A stretch of 8,972 bases of DNA from an uncultured Alphaproteobacteria bacterium (GTDB lineage Bacteria; Pseudomonadota; Alphaproteobacteria; Rhizobiales; Hyphomicrobiaceae), in NCBI GenBank assembly GCA_937950105.1, contig CALFEM010000335.1:1-8972 (forward strand). The letters are read 5' to 3'. Every line of letters starts with the position of its first letter. The first letter of the stretch is position 1. Positions 1 through 6,727 of the stretch are shown here, piece after piece. Position numbers and translations under genes: made by a program. The notes under the pieces are model-generated. The model made no database searches, was not told where the DNA came from, and saw only the letters and a list, made by a program, of their open reading frames with translations.

Positions 1-1
1 G

Positions 2-514
2 TCCGACGTCTACGCCGCTGAGACGGTCGCCCGTGCCGTGCAGGCCTCGACCGGCGTTCAGGCCGACAGCTGGATCAAGACCAACGCGCAATTCTTCACC
101 GCGGTGAACGCTCAGCAGTCCTCCAACACTATGATCCGCTTATTCGTAGGACTGTCCGTCGCCTTCGGCATTGCGAGCGTGCTCGTCGTATCCGTCATTC
201 AGCGATCCAAGGACATCGGTATCCTGCGCGCCATGGGAACCTCGCAGGGCCAGATCTTGCGTGTTTTCCTTCTGCAAGGCGGACTGCTGGGATTGGCTGG
301 ATCGATCATCGGCTCGGGCTTGGGCGCGGGCGCCCTCGTCATGTGGCACACCTACATGCGGCAGGCTGACGGCACTGAGCTGTTTCCGCTTATTCTCGAA
401 ACCCGGCTGTTCGCCTCGGCGATCCTGCTGGCCGCTGTGACCGGCGTCGCCGCCGCCGCAGTGCCGGCGATCCGCGCGGCGCGCCTCGATCCAGTGGTGG
501 CAATCCGTGGCTGA
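2..514 (+). CDS. ABC transporter permease, FtsX/LolC-MacB type, C-terminal part (5' end outside window)
   Basis: The reading frame is open from base 2 to the TGA at 512-514, giving the last 170 residues of a larger membrane protein; a GTG at 38 is internal, not the start. Three hydrophobic segments are visible: one from about [20 protein letters not shown], one from [19 protein letters not shown], and one near [19 protein letters not shown]. Between the first two lies [12 protein letters not shown], the cytoplasmic coupling sequence typical of FtsX-domain permeases (LolC/E, MacB, DevC), and the end [16 protein letters not shown] is the usual C terminus. Such permeases lack a transport channel for small solutes and act by mechanotransmission on lipoproteins, peptides or efflux partners. 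The next gene overlaps it by 8 bases and encodes the matching ATPase. Family is clear; the substrate cannot be told. Confidence 0.87.
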   Translation, partial: SDVYAAETVARAVQASTGVQADSWIKTNAQFFTAVNAQQSSNTMIRLFVGLSVAFGIASVLVVSVIQRSKDIGILRAMGTSQGQILRVFLLQGGLLGLAGSIIGSGLGAGALVMWHTYMRQADGTELFPLILETRLFASAILLAAVTGVAAAAVPAIRAARLDPVVAIRG

Positions 515-1205
515 CCGGCAGAACGTCTTGCGGCTCGAAGGGGTCACGAAGGCCTACAACGTCGGCACGCCCGTCGAGGTCGAGGTGCTGCACGGCATCG
601 ATCTCAGCCTGATGCGCGGCGAGTTCGTGGCCCTGATGGGGCCTTCAGGCTCGGGCAAGAGCACGCTTCTCAACATCATTGGCCTGCTCGACCGTCCGAC
701 GTCGGGCCGCCTCTTCATCGAAGGCCACGAGACGAGCATGCTCGATGATGCGGCGTTGACCCGGCTGCGCGGGCACAGCATCGGGTTCGTGTTCCAGTAC
801 CACTATCTGATCTCGGCCTTTACCGCGCTCGAGAACGTGATGATGCCGATGCTGGTCGAGCGGTCGTTCCCTGACGCGGCGATGAAAGAGCGCGCGGAAT
901 CGCTGCTCGCACAGGTCGGCCTGACACAGTGGCAGAACAACCTCGCGACCAACATGTCGGGCGGGCAGCAGCAGCGCGTCGCCATCGCCCGCTCGCTGGC
1001 GATGAACCCCGCCCTGATCCTGGCTGACGAGCCCACGGGCAATCTCGACACCAAATCGGCGGACACGGTGCTTGAGATGATGCGGCGCATCAACGTCGAG
1101 AACGGCACGACGTTCCTGATCGTAACCCACAGCAACGATCTCGCCCGGCGTTGCGATCGGACCGTCGAGGTCGTCGACGGCCGCATGACTGCAACAAGCG
1201 GGTGA
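507..1205 (+). CDS. ABC transporter ATP-binding protein, LolD/MacB-like
   Basis: A complete 232-residue nucleotide-binding subunit that would drive the upstream permease. All core motifs are present: Walker [10 protein letters not shown] at 45-53, Q-loop Gln98 in FVFQYHYL, signature MSGGQQQR at 151-158 (Met in place of the common Leu), Walker B ALILADEP at 170-177, D-loop GNLD at 179-182 and switch His209. The stretch FQYHYL...[12 protein letters not shown] is characteristic of the LolD/MacB/DevA group rather than importer ATPases, and the length fits that group. I chose GTG at 507 because it overlaps the permease stop (translational coupling) and follows a weak GGTGG at 496-500. Export of lipoprotein, peptide or drug is the family role; the exact cargo is not visible. 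Confidence 0.95.
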   Translation: MADRQNVLRLEGVTKAYNVGTPVEVEVLHGIDLSLMRGEFVALMGPSGSGKSTLLNIIGLLDRPTSGRLFIEGHETSMLDDAALTRLRGHSIGFVFQYHYLISAFTALENVMMPMLVERSFPDAAMKERAESLLAQVGLTQWQNNLATNMSGGQQQRVAIARSLAMNPALILADEPTGNLDTKSADTVLEMMRRINVENGTTFLIVTHSNDLARRCDRTVEVVDGRMTATSG

Positions 1206-1247
1206 GACAATCACGAGACACGCACTCAGGCAATCGCGGAGACTCCC

Positions 1248-2321
1248 ATGACACGCATGAAAGCCGCCGTTTTCGTCGAACCGGGCCGCATCGTCCTCGA
1301 TGAGAAGCCCATCCCCGATATCGGACCGCTCGACGCGCTGGTGCGGATTACGACCACGACCATCTGCGGGACGGACATTCACATCCTCAAAGGCGAGTAT
1401 CCCGTCGCCAAAGGACTGACGATCGGGCATGAGCCGGTCGGCGTCATCGAGAAGGTCGGCCCGGCCGTGCAGGGCTACCGCGAAGGCCAGCGCGTCATTG
1501 CCGGCGCCATCACGCCGAGCGGCTACTCCAACGCGCGCTTGTGCGGCTTCGGCAGCCAAGACGGGCCCCATACGAAGCACGGCTTCAAAGCGCTCGGCGG
1601 CTGGAAGTTCGGCAATACGATCGACGGCTGCCAGGCCGAGTTCGTGCGTGTTCCCGACGCCATTGCGAACCTCGCTCCCGTTCCCGACGGGCTGACCGAC
1701 GAGCAAGTCCTGATGTGCCCCGATATCATGTCGACGGGCTTCAGCGGTGCTGAAAGCGGCAACATCCGCATCGGCGATACGGTCGCCGTCTTCGCACAAG
1801 GCCCGATTGGATTGTGCGCGACGGCCGGCGCAAAGCTCTCGGGCGCCACCACCATCATCGTGGTCGACAGCATCGCTGGCCGCATGGAGGTTGCGCGCAC
1901 ACTCGGCGCCGATCACTGCATCGATTTCAAGAGAGCCGATCCGGTGGACGAGATCATGCGACTGACGGAGGGCCGAGGCGTCGATGTCGCGATCGAGACG
2001 CTTGGGACGCAGGCGACCTTCGAGGCGGCGCTGCGCGTGCTCAGGCCTGGCGGCACGCTGTCGAGCCTCGGGGTCTATTCGACCGACCTCAAGATCCCGC
2101 TTGGGCCCTTCGGCGCGGGCCTTGCTGACACCAGGATCGTGACCACGCTGTGCCCAGGCGGCAAGGAGCGCATGCGGCGACTTATGTCAGCGATCCATGG
2201 CGGCCGCGTCGATCTGCGCCCGCTCGTCACGCATCGCTTCAAGCTCGACGAGATCGAAGAGGCCTACGATCTTTTCGGTCATCAACGCGACGGCGTGCTC
2301 AAGGTGGCCATCGTCCCATGA
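1248..2321 (+). CDS. zinc-dependent secondary-alcohol-type dehydrogenase (MDR superfamily)
   Basis: A 357-residue medium-chain dehydrogenase resembling the Thermoanaerobacter/Clostridium secondary alcohol dehydrogenases in sequence order and length. Catalytic zinc ligands are Cys40 (ICGTDIH), His61/Glu62 (GHEPVG) and Asp159 (PDIMSTGF), matching Cys37, His59, Glu60 and Asp150 of the T. brockii enzyme. AITP at 87-90 and GGWKF at 117-121 are further shared signatures. The four-cysteine structural-zinc lobe is absent, as in that group. The Rossmann turn is AQGPIG (183-188), and Asp207 closes beta-2 (IIVVDS) where NADP-dependent relatives carry Gly-Ser-Arg, so I infer NAD(H) use. ATG 1248 follows CGGAGA at 1237-1242; ATG 1257 is a possible alternative. 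It lies 42 bases after the ATPase gene and overlaps the next gene, so it is probably in an operon. Expected reaction: reversible oxidation of an alcohol to ketone or aldehyde; the substrate is unknown. Confidence 0.93.
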   Translation: MTRMKAAVFVEPGRIVLDEKPIPDIGPLDALVRITTTTICGTDIHILKGEYPVAKGLTIGHEPVGVIEKVGPAVQGYREGQRVIAGAITPSGYSNARLCGFGSQDGPHTKHGFKALGGWKFGNTIDGCQAEFVRVPDAIANLAPVPDGLTDEQVLMCPDIMSTGFSGAESGNIRIGDTVAVFAQGPIGLCATAGAKLSGATTIIVVDSIAGRMEVARTLGADHCIDFKRADPVDEIMRLTEGRGVDVAIETLGTQATFEAALRVLRPGGTLSSLGVYSTDLKIPLGPFGAGLADTRIVTTLCPGGKERMRRLMSAIHGGRVDLRPLVTHRFKLDEIEEAYDLFGHQRDGVLKVAIVP

Positions 2322-2902
2322 CTGCCAGGGTCTCCGTACCTACGAAATCTCGCCGCACGTCGGAATCCAGGCGGACGAAGCTGCCGTTGCCGGAGGTCTA
2401 CCGGTACATCGAGCCAGGCCCAGTGGTTCTTCTAACGACGGCGGATAAGGGCCGCGCCAACGTCATGACTTTGTCGTGGCACATGATGGTAGAGTTCGCG
2501 CCGCCGCTGATTGCGTGCGTCGTCAGCGGCGCTAACTTCAGCTTCGCTGCGTTGAAGGCGACCAGGGAATGCGTCATCGCCATCCCGGGCGTGAGACTGG
2601 CGCGCAAGGTAGTCACTATCGGCAACTGTAGTGGGCGCGACACGGACAAGTTTGAGGTCCTCAAACTGGCCACGGCGCCCGCTTCGCGAGTCGCGGCCCC
2701 ACTGCTCACGGACTGCTTCGTCAATCTGGAATGCAAGGTGTCAGACAGCCGCCTTGTGAACAGCCGCAATCTGTTTGTTCTCGAGGTCATCGCAGCGTGG
2801 TTCGATCGGGCCCGAAGCAGCACGAAGACCATTCATCATCATGGCTACGGCACCTTCGTCGTCGACGGACGCACGCTGACGCTTCCGTCGAAGATGCCTT
2901 AG
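2318..2902 (+). CDS. flavin reductase-like FMN-binding protein (split barrel)
   Basis: A 194-residue protein of the flavin reductase-like (DIM6/NTAB) family. Visible family signatures are PGPVVLLTT at 33-41, ANVMTLSWH at 47-55 (flavin-contacting strand), GRDTDKF at 106-112 and TIHHHGYGTF at 171-180. Members bind FMN, and some reduce free flavin with NAD(P)H for a partner monooxygenase. The start is ATG 2318, which shares ATGA with the dehydrogenase stop (TGA 2319-2321), a classic coupled pair; AAGGTGG at 2301-2307 could serve as ribosome binding site. The frame is open further upstream, but that would lie inside the dehydrogenase. The first 20 residues form a basic, Ser/Arg-rich extension ahead of the conserved LPLPEVYRYIEPGP. 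No flavin monooxygenase lies nearby, so the partner, if any, is elsewhere. Confidence 0.88.
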   Translation: MTARVSVPTKSRRTSESRRTKLPLPEVYRYIEPGPVVLLTTADKGRANVMTLSWHMMVEFAPPLIACVVSGANFSFAALKATRECVIAIPGVRLARKVVTIGNCSGRDTDKFEVLKLATAPASRVAAPLLTDCFVNLECKVSDSRLVNSRNLFVLEVIAAWFDRARSSTKTIHHHGYGTFVVDGRTLTLPSKMP

Positions 2903-3062
2903 GCTGCTCGGGAGCACGAGTGGTACGAACTTGAGCATCACGGCCGGAAGCGCACTCCGCACGTTCGCGGCGCTTGTGGGGGCGAGGCTAGGCCACAAAC
3001 TCATAAACGGGATTTCCAAGCGGCGCGAACAGTGGTTCAGAGTTTCAACCGTGGAGGGTGGG
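2903..3062. other. intergenic stretch, probably holding the left end of an IS5-type element
   Basis: No gene is recognised in these 160 bases. The part nearest the transposase start (from about GAGGCTA at 2984, through CACAAACTCATAAACGGG) has the look of the untranslated leader of IS427-group elements, so the left end of the element is likely near 2980-2990. I could not find a matching inverted copy downstream, as expected if the right end is deleted. The frame open from TTG 2931 merely reads into the transposase. Confidence 0.35.
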
Positions 3063-3665
3063 ATGGCACAGCTTCGTCGCGAAAAACTCACCGATGCCGA
3101 ATGGTCGATCATCGATCCGTTGCTGCAGCACAGGTCTCGCGGCGTTGCCCGTGTCGATGACCATCGGGTGCTGAACGGAGTCTTCTGGCGGCTCTGATCG
3201 GGTTCGCCGTTGGCGGACGTCCCGGAACGGTATGGACCCTAAACGACCTGCTACAATCGCCTCGTCCGGCGGCGCAAAGCCGGCATCTGGGACAAGCTTC
3301 TGCAAGCCGTTTCGGAAGCCTACAACGGCAAGATCCAGATGATCGACAGCTCGGTCCTGCGTGTGCATCAGCACGCGGCCAACGGCGAAAAAAAAGCAGC
3401 CATCGTCGTTGCATGGGTCGCTCCCGCGGTGGGCTTACGACCAAGATCCACGAGGTCGTCGACGCGCACGGCCTCCCGATCCTTCTCAAGCTGACCGAAG
3501 GCCAGGCTCGCGGCGGACGGACTGGCGAGGGAATACTCGGGCTGCTCGGTCCAGATTGCGTCCTGCCGGCAGGTCGCGTCTACGACAGCGACGCGCTGAG
3601 GGCGAAGATTGCGGACACCGGCGCCCTTGCGAACATCAGGCCCCTCGACAATCGCACCGATCCAA
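3063..3665 (+). pseudogene. IS5-family (IS427-like) transposase, degenerate and 3'-truncated
   Basis: The ATG at 3063 opens with MAQLRREKLTDAEWSIIDPL, the N terminus typical of IS427-type IS5 transposases. Homology continues through VLNGVFWRL, RYGP, TCYNRLVRRRKAGIWDKLL and IQMIDSSVLRVHQHAANGEKK, then in the -1 frame through CMGRSRGGLTTKIHEVVDAHG and LPILLKLTEGQA to YDSDALR and NRTDP (end about 3664). In-frame stops occur at 3195-3197 (TGA) and 3240-3242 (TAA). The first catalytic Asp survives (MIDSS, codon 3345-3347), but the second (normally ADRxYD) is Gly in AGRVYD (codon 3572-3574), and the ERFFNKLK region with the catalytic Glu is missing. The element is therefore dead for at least three independent reasons. 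The frame change lies at the A8 run, which may have been a natural programmed frameshift rather than damage. Confidence 0.9.
3388..3395 (+). promoter_or_regulatory. A8 slippery run, candidate -1 programmed frameshift site of the transposase
   Basis: Zero-frame codons read GAA AAA AAA GCA. Slipping back one base on A AAA AAA leads to AGC AGC CAT and on into CMGRSRGGLTTK, restoring the family sequence. Some IS5-family groups are known to make full transposase by frameshifting between two overlapping frames, and both frames are open around this point. It could equally be a simple indel in a homopolymer of a dead gene. Confidence 0.4.
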
Positions 3666-3683
3666 AACTCAAGATCATGGGGG

Positions 3684-3839
3684 ACGGAAACCTGCTTCTT
3701 TTTCGACGACACCAAGCGCTACGTTGAAGGGGCACCGTTCCTAAACAATACAGCGCGAGAGAAAATCTTCGAGCAGAGCGTTTTCCGCGTCTGCTCGCGT
3801 CCCGACACGGTGCTGCGGGGCCGCAGATCGTATCAGTGA
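3684..3839 (+). pseudogene. C-terminal remnant of an amidohydrolase (amidohydrolase-2 / LigJ-like)
   Basis: In a frame different from the transposase, about 50 codons read GTETCFFFDDTKRYVEG, then APFLNNTAREKIFEQSVFRV and CSRPDTVLRG, ending at TGA 3837-3839. This resembles the end of metal-dependent amidohydrolases of the 4-oxalomesaconate hydratase (LigJ) kind as I recall them: ...ETGxxFDDTKRYI..., then ...KIxEGNxxRVYPRLDAxLK. The barrel with its metal ligands is absent, so the piece cannot be functional. It abuts the IS remnant directly, which suggests that an insertion followed by deletion removed both the IS right end and most of this gene. It ends 31 bases from the convergent TAXI gene. 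Identification rests on memory of the motif and is moderate. Confidence 0.55.
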
Positions 3840-3870
3840 CAGGTCGCCGATCGATGCACGGGTCGCTCGC

Positions 3871-5166
3871 TCACCCCGTCTCGTAAAATCGACGCCGACG
3901 CGCGATGACATCGCTAAGCGCCTGGATCTCGAGCAATCGAGGCTCGACGGAGCTGTCTTGTTCCGTTTGCCAGGATCGATCGGCCAGGGTATCGAGCAGA
4001 AAGTCGTCGAGGTCGGCCTGGGCAAGATCGAGCTCAGACACCGACGCGGCGTTCTGCAGGCGTCGTGTTATGGATTCCAGGTTGAGGCCTGCTGCCGCGG
4101 ACGGACTCCTTGCAGGACCTATCCCAGCCCAGCCGAGGAAGCCTGTGATCGAGGAGCCCATGATGCTTGCCGCGAACAGTGTCAGCCAGATCTCCTCGCT
4201 GTAGAGTTCGAGTAGAGATTTCACCTCGTCATTGACGAAAGCGGCGGCACCGTCGTGGGGCAGGTAGCGCCTGACCTTGTCGAGTGGCGGCAGCTCGATG
4301 TCGAACGTTCCGGGCTCGTAGCGCCGAAGCCGCGTGCGAATACTGGAAAGAGCCTTGGCGAGCATGGCCCCATGGCGTTCGGACAGAGTGTCGCTCGCGA
4401 CCAGCTCGTAGGTGATCGCAATCGTGGTCGCTTCCTCCTCGGGCAATGGCGGAGCCCCTGCGAAAATTCCTGCTGGTAGCTCGATCGCCTCGAAATCGAG
4501 GTACTGGCGCGCAAGCCCTTCCGCCGGCGCAATCGCTTCGACGTGAATCTCGCTCTCGTCGAAGCCTCGCAAGCCGACCAGGGTGTTGCGGGTGACGACA
4601 CCGGCGGGATGACCTACCAGAAAAAAACCATCCAGCTGACCGTCGGCGATCCCGGCGCGCACAGCCCCGCTGGACAGCTCTTGGAGATCGACGTCGGACG
4701 AGTTGAGGTTGTGGTGCGTCAGGACATGTTCGACGATCGTCTTGTTCGTGTCGGTCTCGCCACGCATGATGGCGATACGTTTGCCTTTGAGATCAGCGAC
4801 CGACTTCAGTGCTTTTCCTTTCGGAGAGACGAGCATGACCGCACGTCGATGCAGGATCACGATCGAGCGCGCATCCTTCGACGTCGGGTCGTCACTGCGC
4901 AGTACAGCAAGATCGACGCGGCTGGCGTCGAGCAGGCTGCCCGCAGCAGCGCTGTCATCCACGGCAACGAGACGTAGCCGAACGCTACCGCGCGTCTCGC
5001 GCAAGGCTTTGGACGTCGCTTGCATGAAGCGCCATTGGCCGCTGTCGATCGGCCCCACGGCAACCGTCATCCGAATCGGCATCGCCCAGAGATAGTACGC
5101 TGCCAGGACGGCGCTCATCGCGCCCAACAAGACGGTTAATCGTCGCCAGAGGAAGTCCAGCTGCAT
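3871..5166 (-). CDS. TAXI-family TRAP-type solute-binding protein with membrane anchors at both ends
   Basis: A 431-residue protein. Residues about 9-29 form a hydrophobic segment (TVLLGAMSAVLAAYYLWAM) without an evident cleavage site. Residues 32-320 form a type-2 periplasmic binding fold of the TAXI/NMT1 kind: VAVGPIDSGQWRFMQATSKAL, the VDLAVLRSDD strand, LKGKRIAIMRGETDTNK, and the hinge-side SSGAVRAGIADGQLDGFFLVG. A second membrane segment (about 327-348, WLTLFAASIMGSSITGFLGW) and an approximately 80-residue charged tail follow. Common TAXI receptors are near 320 residues with a cleaved signal, so this is the longer, tethered type. With both segments inserted, the binding domain would face the periplasm and the tail the cytoplasm. 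No TRAP permease is in the window, so a sensing or orphan receptor role is possible. It starts at ATG 5166 (minus strand) with no clear Shine-Dalgarno sequence. Confidence 0.85.
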   Translation of the reverse strand: MQLDFLWRRLTVLLGAMSAVLAAYYLWAMPIRMTVAVGPIDSGQWRFMQATSKALRETRGSVRLRLVAVDDSAAAGSLLDASRVDLAVLRSDDPTSKDARSIVILHRRAVMLVSPKGKALKSVADLKGKRIAIMRGETDTNKTIVEHVLTHHNLNSSDVDLQELSSGAVRAGIADGQLDGFFLVGHPAGVVTRNTLVGLRGFDESEIHVEAIAPAEGLARQYLDFEAIELPAGIFAGAPPLPEEEATTIAITYELVASDTLSERHGAMLAKALSSIRTRLRRYEPGTFDIELPPLDKVRRYLPHDGAAAFVNDEVKSLLELYSEEIWLTLFAASIMGSSITGFLGWAGIGPARSPSAAAGLNLESITRRLQNAASVSELDLAQADLDDFLLDTLADRSWQTEQDSSVEPRLLEIQALSDVIARRRRFYETG

Positions 5167-5484
5167 CGGTAGCTCGAATCTCGTCTATAACGGTGCTCAG
5201 AATGCGCCCGACCGGTAGTCGACAATGGGCCAACGCTGCTGCCACGACATTTCCGTCGTAAACGTTCTCGTCGGCAACAGTGGGTTGTCCGTCGCAAATG
5301 ACCATTCTGACGTGTGCCGCATTGACCTTGCGCCGGGTCGGCGAACAACGCGCGCGACGAATTCGAGCGGACGCAATTTCTGCATTCTCCCTACGAAGGA
5401 AACCCTGGTTGCGCCTCGTTTCCTTCAAGAACTTTGCATCAAGTCGTGCAAGTTGATCGTTCAATCAATGAACCGGAGGCGAAA
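5167..5484. other. divergent intergenic region between the TAXI and methyltransferase genes
   Basis: About 318 bases between two divergent genes, so promoters for both should lie here, but I see no convincing -35/-10 pair or operator. It appears somewhat less GC-rich than the flanking genes. Short frames on both strands (such as minus 5464-4985) resemble no family I know. The only firm signal is the GGAGG at 5475-5479 serving the methyltransferase. Confidence 0.5.
5475..5479 (+). promoter_or_regulatory. Shine-Dalgarno GGAGG fixing the methyltransferase start
   Basis: GGAGG lies five bases before ATG 5485. This favours that ATG over the upstream in-frame TTG at 5434, whose 17 extra residues would bury the twin-arginine signal sequence. 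Confidence 0.75.
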
Positions 5485-6180
5485 ATGGAAGCGACGAGAC
5501 GTGGATTTGGGCTGGTGATGGCAAGTGCTGCCATGATGCCGGTTGCCGCGCATGCACAACAGGGCCGGAGCGGCCGCGGCGGGCGTGGACAGAGCAGCGC
5601 GAAAGACGGTCCACCGCTCGCCAAAGACGATGCAGAGCGAAAGGCGCTGGCCGTGCTCGACGACATCGACAAGCGGCAGCAGTACTACAACGTCACACTC
5701 GAGGACGGGCGGCTGTTGCGCGTGTTCGCCCAGTCGATCGGTGCCAAACGCGTGATAGAGATCGGAACGTCGACGGGGTATTCTGGGATCTGGCTCGCGC
5801 TTGCGATGCGGACGACTGGCGGCAAGGTGACGACCTACGAGATCGACACGGCGCGGGCCGATATCGCTGCCACGAACTTCAAGCGTGCCGGAGTCGACGG
5901 CCAGATCGAGATCATTCTGGGGGATGCCCATGCGGAGGTGCCCAAGATCCAGGGGCCGATCGACCTAGTCTTCATCGACGCCGACAAAGAGGGATATCTC
6001 GTTTATCTGCGAAGCTTGCTTCCGAAGCTGCGGCCCGGCGGCCTCGTGATCGCCGACAACATGCAGGTGCCGGCTCCCGATCCCCGATACGTCGAGGCTG
6101 TCACGACCGATCCCAGTCTCGAGACGCTCTTCCTCAACATGCACGCCACTGGTCTCGGCGTGACGTTGAAGAAAGCATGA
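5485..6180 (+). CDS. SAM-dependent O-methyltransferase (COMT/CCoAOMT-like) with Tat-like signal sequence
   Basis: A 231-residue class I methyltransferase. SAM-binding motif I is VIEIGTSTGYSG at 90-101, Glu119 (TTYEID) sits at the ribose-binding position, and GDAHAEV at 147-152 is the next loop. Asp165 (FIDADKEGY) and Asp191-Asn192 (IADN) match the divalent-metal ligands of caffeoyl-CoA/catechol-type O-methyltransferases. The probable reaction is methylation of a catechol-like hydroxyl. The N terminus is odd: TRRGFGLVMASAAMMPVAAHAQQ (residues 4-26) has the arginine pair, hydrophobic core and AHA-Q cleavage pattern of a Tat or Sec signal, followed by a Gly/Arg/Ser-rich linker (27-40). I recall other members with such leaders. 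As SAM is cytoplasmic, the leader may be vestigial, a membrane anchor, or evidence of an unexpected location. The gene stands alone. Confidence 0.88.
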   Translation: MEATRRGFGLVMASAAMMPVAAHAQQGRSGRGGRGQSSAKDGPPLAKDDAERKALAVLDDIDKRQQYYNVTLEDGRLLRVFAQSIGAKRVIEIGTSTGYSGIWLALAMRTTGGKVTTYEIDTARADIAATNFKRAGVDGQIEIILGDAHAEVPKIQGPIDLVFIDADKEGYLVYLRSLLPKLRPGGLVIADNMQVPAPDPRYVEAVTTDPSLETLFLNMHATGLGVTLKKA

Positions 6181-6194
6181 TCCTCGATGGATCA
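6178..6194. terminator. short hairpin joining the stops of the methyltransferase and the Bug remnant
   Basis: TGATCC (6178-6183) and GGATCA (6189-6194) form a perfect 6-bp stem around a 5-base loop. The methyltransferase TGA lies in one arm and the minus-strand TGA of the Bug remnant in the other. There is no T-run, so it is at best a weak bidirectional terminator and may be chance. Confidence 0.2.
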
Positions 6195-6470
6195 ACGAGA
6201 GCTGGAGTGCGCCGGGACAGCAGCTCGGCCAGGTCGGTTCAACGTAATCGCGGCCTCACGAATCACCGTCCTCCAGCGCTCGACTTCGACGTCAATGAGC
6301 TTCGCCAGGAACTCCTGGTGATTGCTGGTCGGCGCGCATGATGTCTTAACCGAGACCGTCCATTGGCTCCTTGATGTCGGGCCGCGCCGAAACTGCGCTG
6401 GCCCATGCGACGTCCGGAACTGGCAAATTCCGCGCCTTGCTTAGCCAAGAGCCCATCGTTACGGCTGGAT
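6192..6470 (-). pseudogene. C-terminal remnant of a Bug/TctC-family tricarboxylate receptor
   Basis: On the minus strand one frame reads WASAVSARPDIKEPMDGLG and hits TAA (6346-6348). The adjacent +1 frame from 6338 continues CAPTSNHQEFLAKLIDVEVE then RWRTVIREAAITL, ending at TGA 6192-6194. Joined, this is the usual end of Bug periplasmic receptors of tripartite tricarboxylate transporters (…LADPxIKxRLxGLGaePxxxtpxeFaaFlkaEveRWxkVIreAgI…). The join needs a frameshift, and the first ~230 residues, including the ligand-binding Asp loops and signal peptide, are absent. The upstream limit near 6470 is approximate. It is a relic of a lost transport gene, not functional. Confidence 0.55.
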
Positions 6471-6482
6471 CGTTACGGCTGG
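6455..6482 (+). repeat. 14-bp perfect tandem duplication
   Basis: Two head-to-tail copies of ATCGTTACGGCTGG (6455-6468 and 6469-6482), followed by AT as the beginning of a third. It sits between the Bug remnant and the VOC fragment, in non-functional sequence, and shifts any frame passing through it. Confidence 0.95.
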
Positions 6483-6514
6483 ATTGTGAATCTTCAGCCG
6501 CTGAGGCAGACTCA

Positions 6515-6727
6515 ATGTCGAAATCAGCCGTCATCCCGTGCCTTCGTTACCGGGACGCTCCTGCCGCGATTGAGTGGCTCGTCAGCGTTTTCGGACTTGA
6601 GAAGCACCTCGTCGTACCCAACCTCAAGGGTGGGATCGCACATGCAGGTCCTGTCCGTCCCAGCCCTCGGGATTTGGCACTCGCAGTCGACTGCAGCCGG
6701 TGTGGCGTTCGGGCTCGCGGCAGTTGA
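6515..6727 (+). pseudogene. truncated VOC/glyoxalase-like gene, N-terminal fragment
   Basis: ATG 6515 follows GAGG at 6503-6506. The first 39 or so residues, MSKSAVIPCLRYRDAPAAIE then WLVSVFGLEKHLVVP and GGIAHA, match the start of vicinal-oxygen-chelate proteins of the bleomycin-resistance/glyoxalase kind (PxLRYRDAxAAIEWLxxxFGFE). After about 6655 the resemblance stops. The remaining frame (to TGA 6725-6727) is Arg/Ser-rich and unlike the family, and the second half of the fold, with the Glu metal ligand, is missing. The rest of the gene appears to have been deleted, since no other frame up to 6779 recovers it. Confidence 0.6.

Noticed and set aside
645..1916. 423-codon open frame on the minus strand
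   Set aside because: It runs antisense across the well-supported ABC ATPase and alcohol dehydrogenase. Its Arg/Asp/His-rich translation is typical of shadow frames in GC-rich DNA and matches no family.
2150..2317. Upstream extension of the flavin-reductase frame
   Set aside because: It lies inside the dehydrogenase gene and has shadow-like composition; ATG 2318 gives the family N terminus and an ATGA coupling.
2904..2920. Small inverted repeat TGCTC/GAGCA after the flavin-reductase gene as terminator
   Set aside because: Short stem with almost no loop and no T-run.
3666..3727. C-terminal end of the transposase frame (PKLKIMGDGNLLLF...) as part of the IS
   Set aside because: It does not resemble the family's ERFFNKLK-containing C terminus; another frame over the same bases gives the amidohydrolase-like sequence instead.
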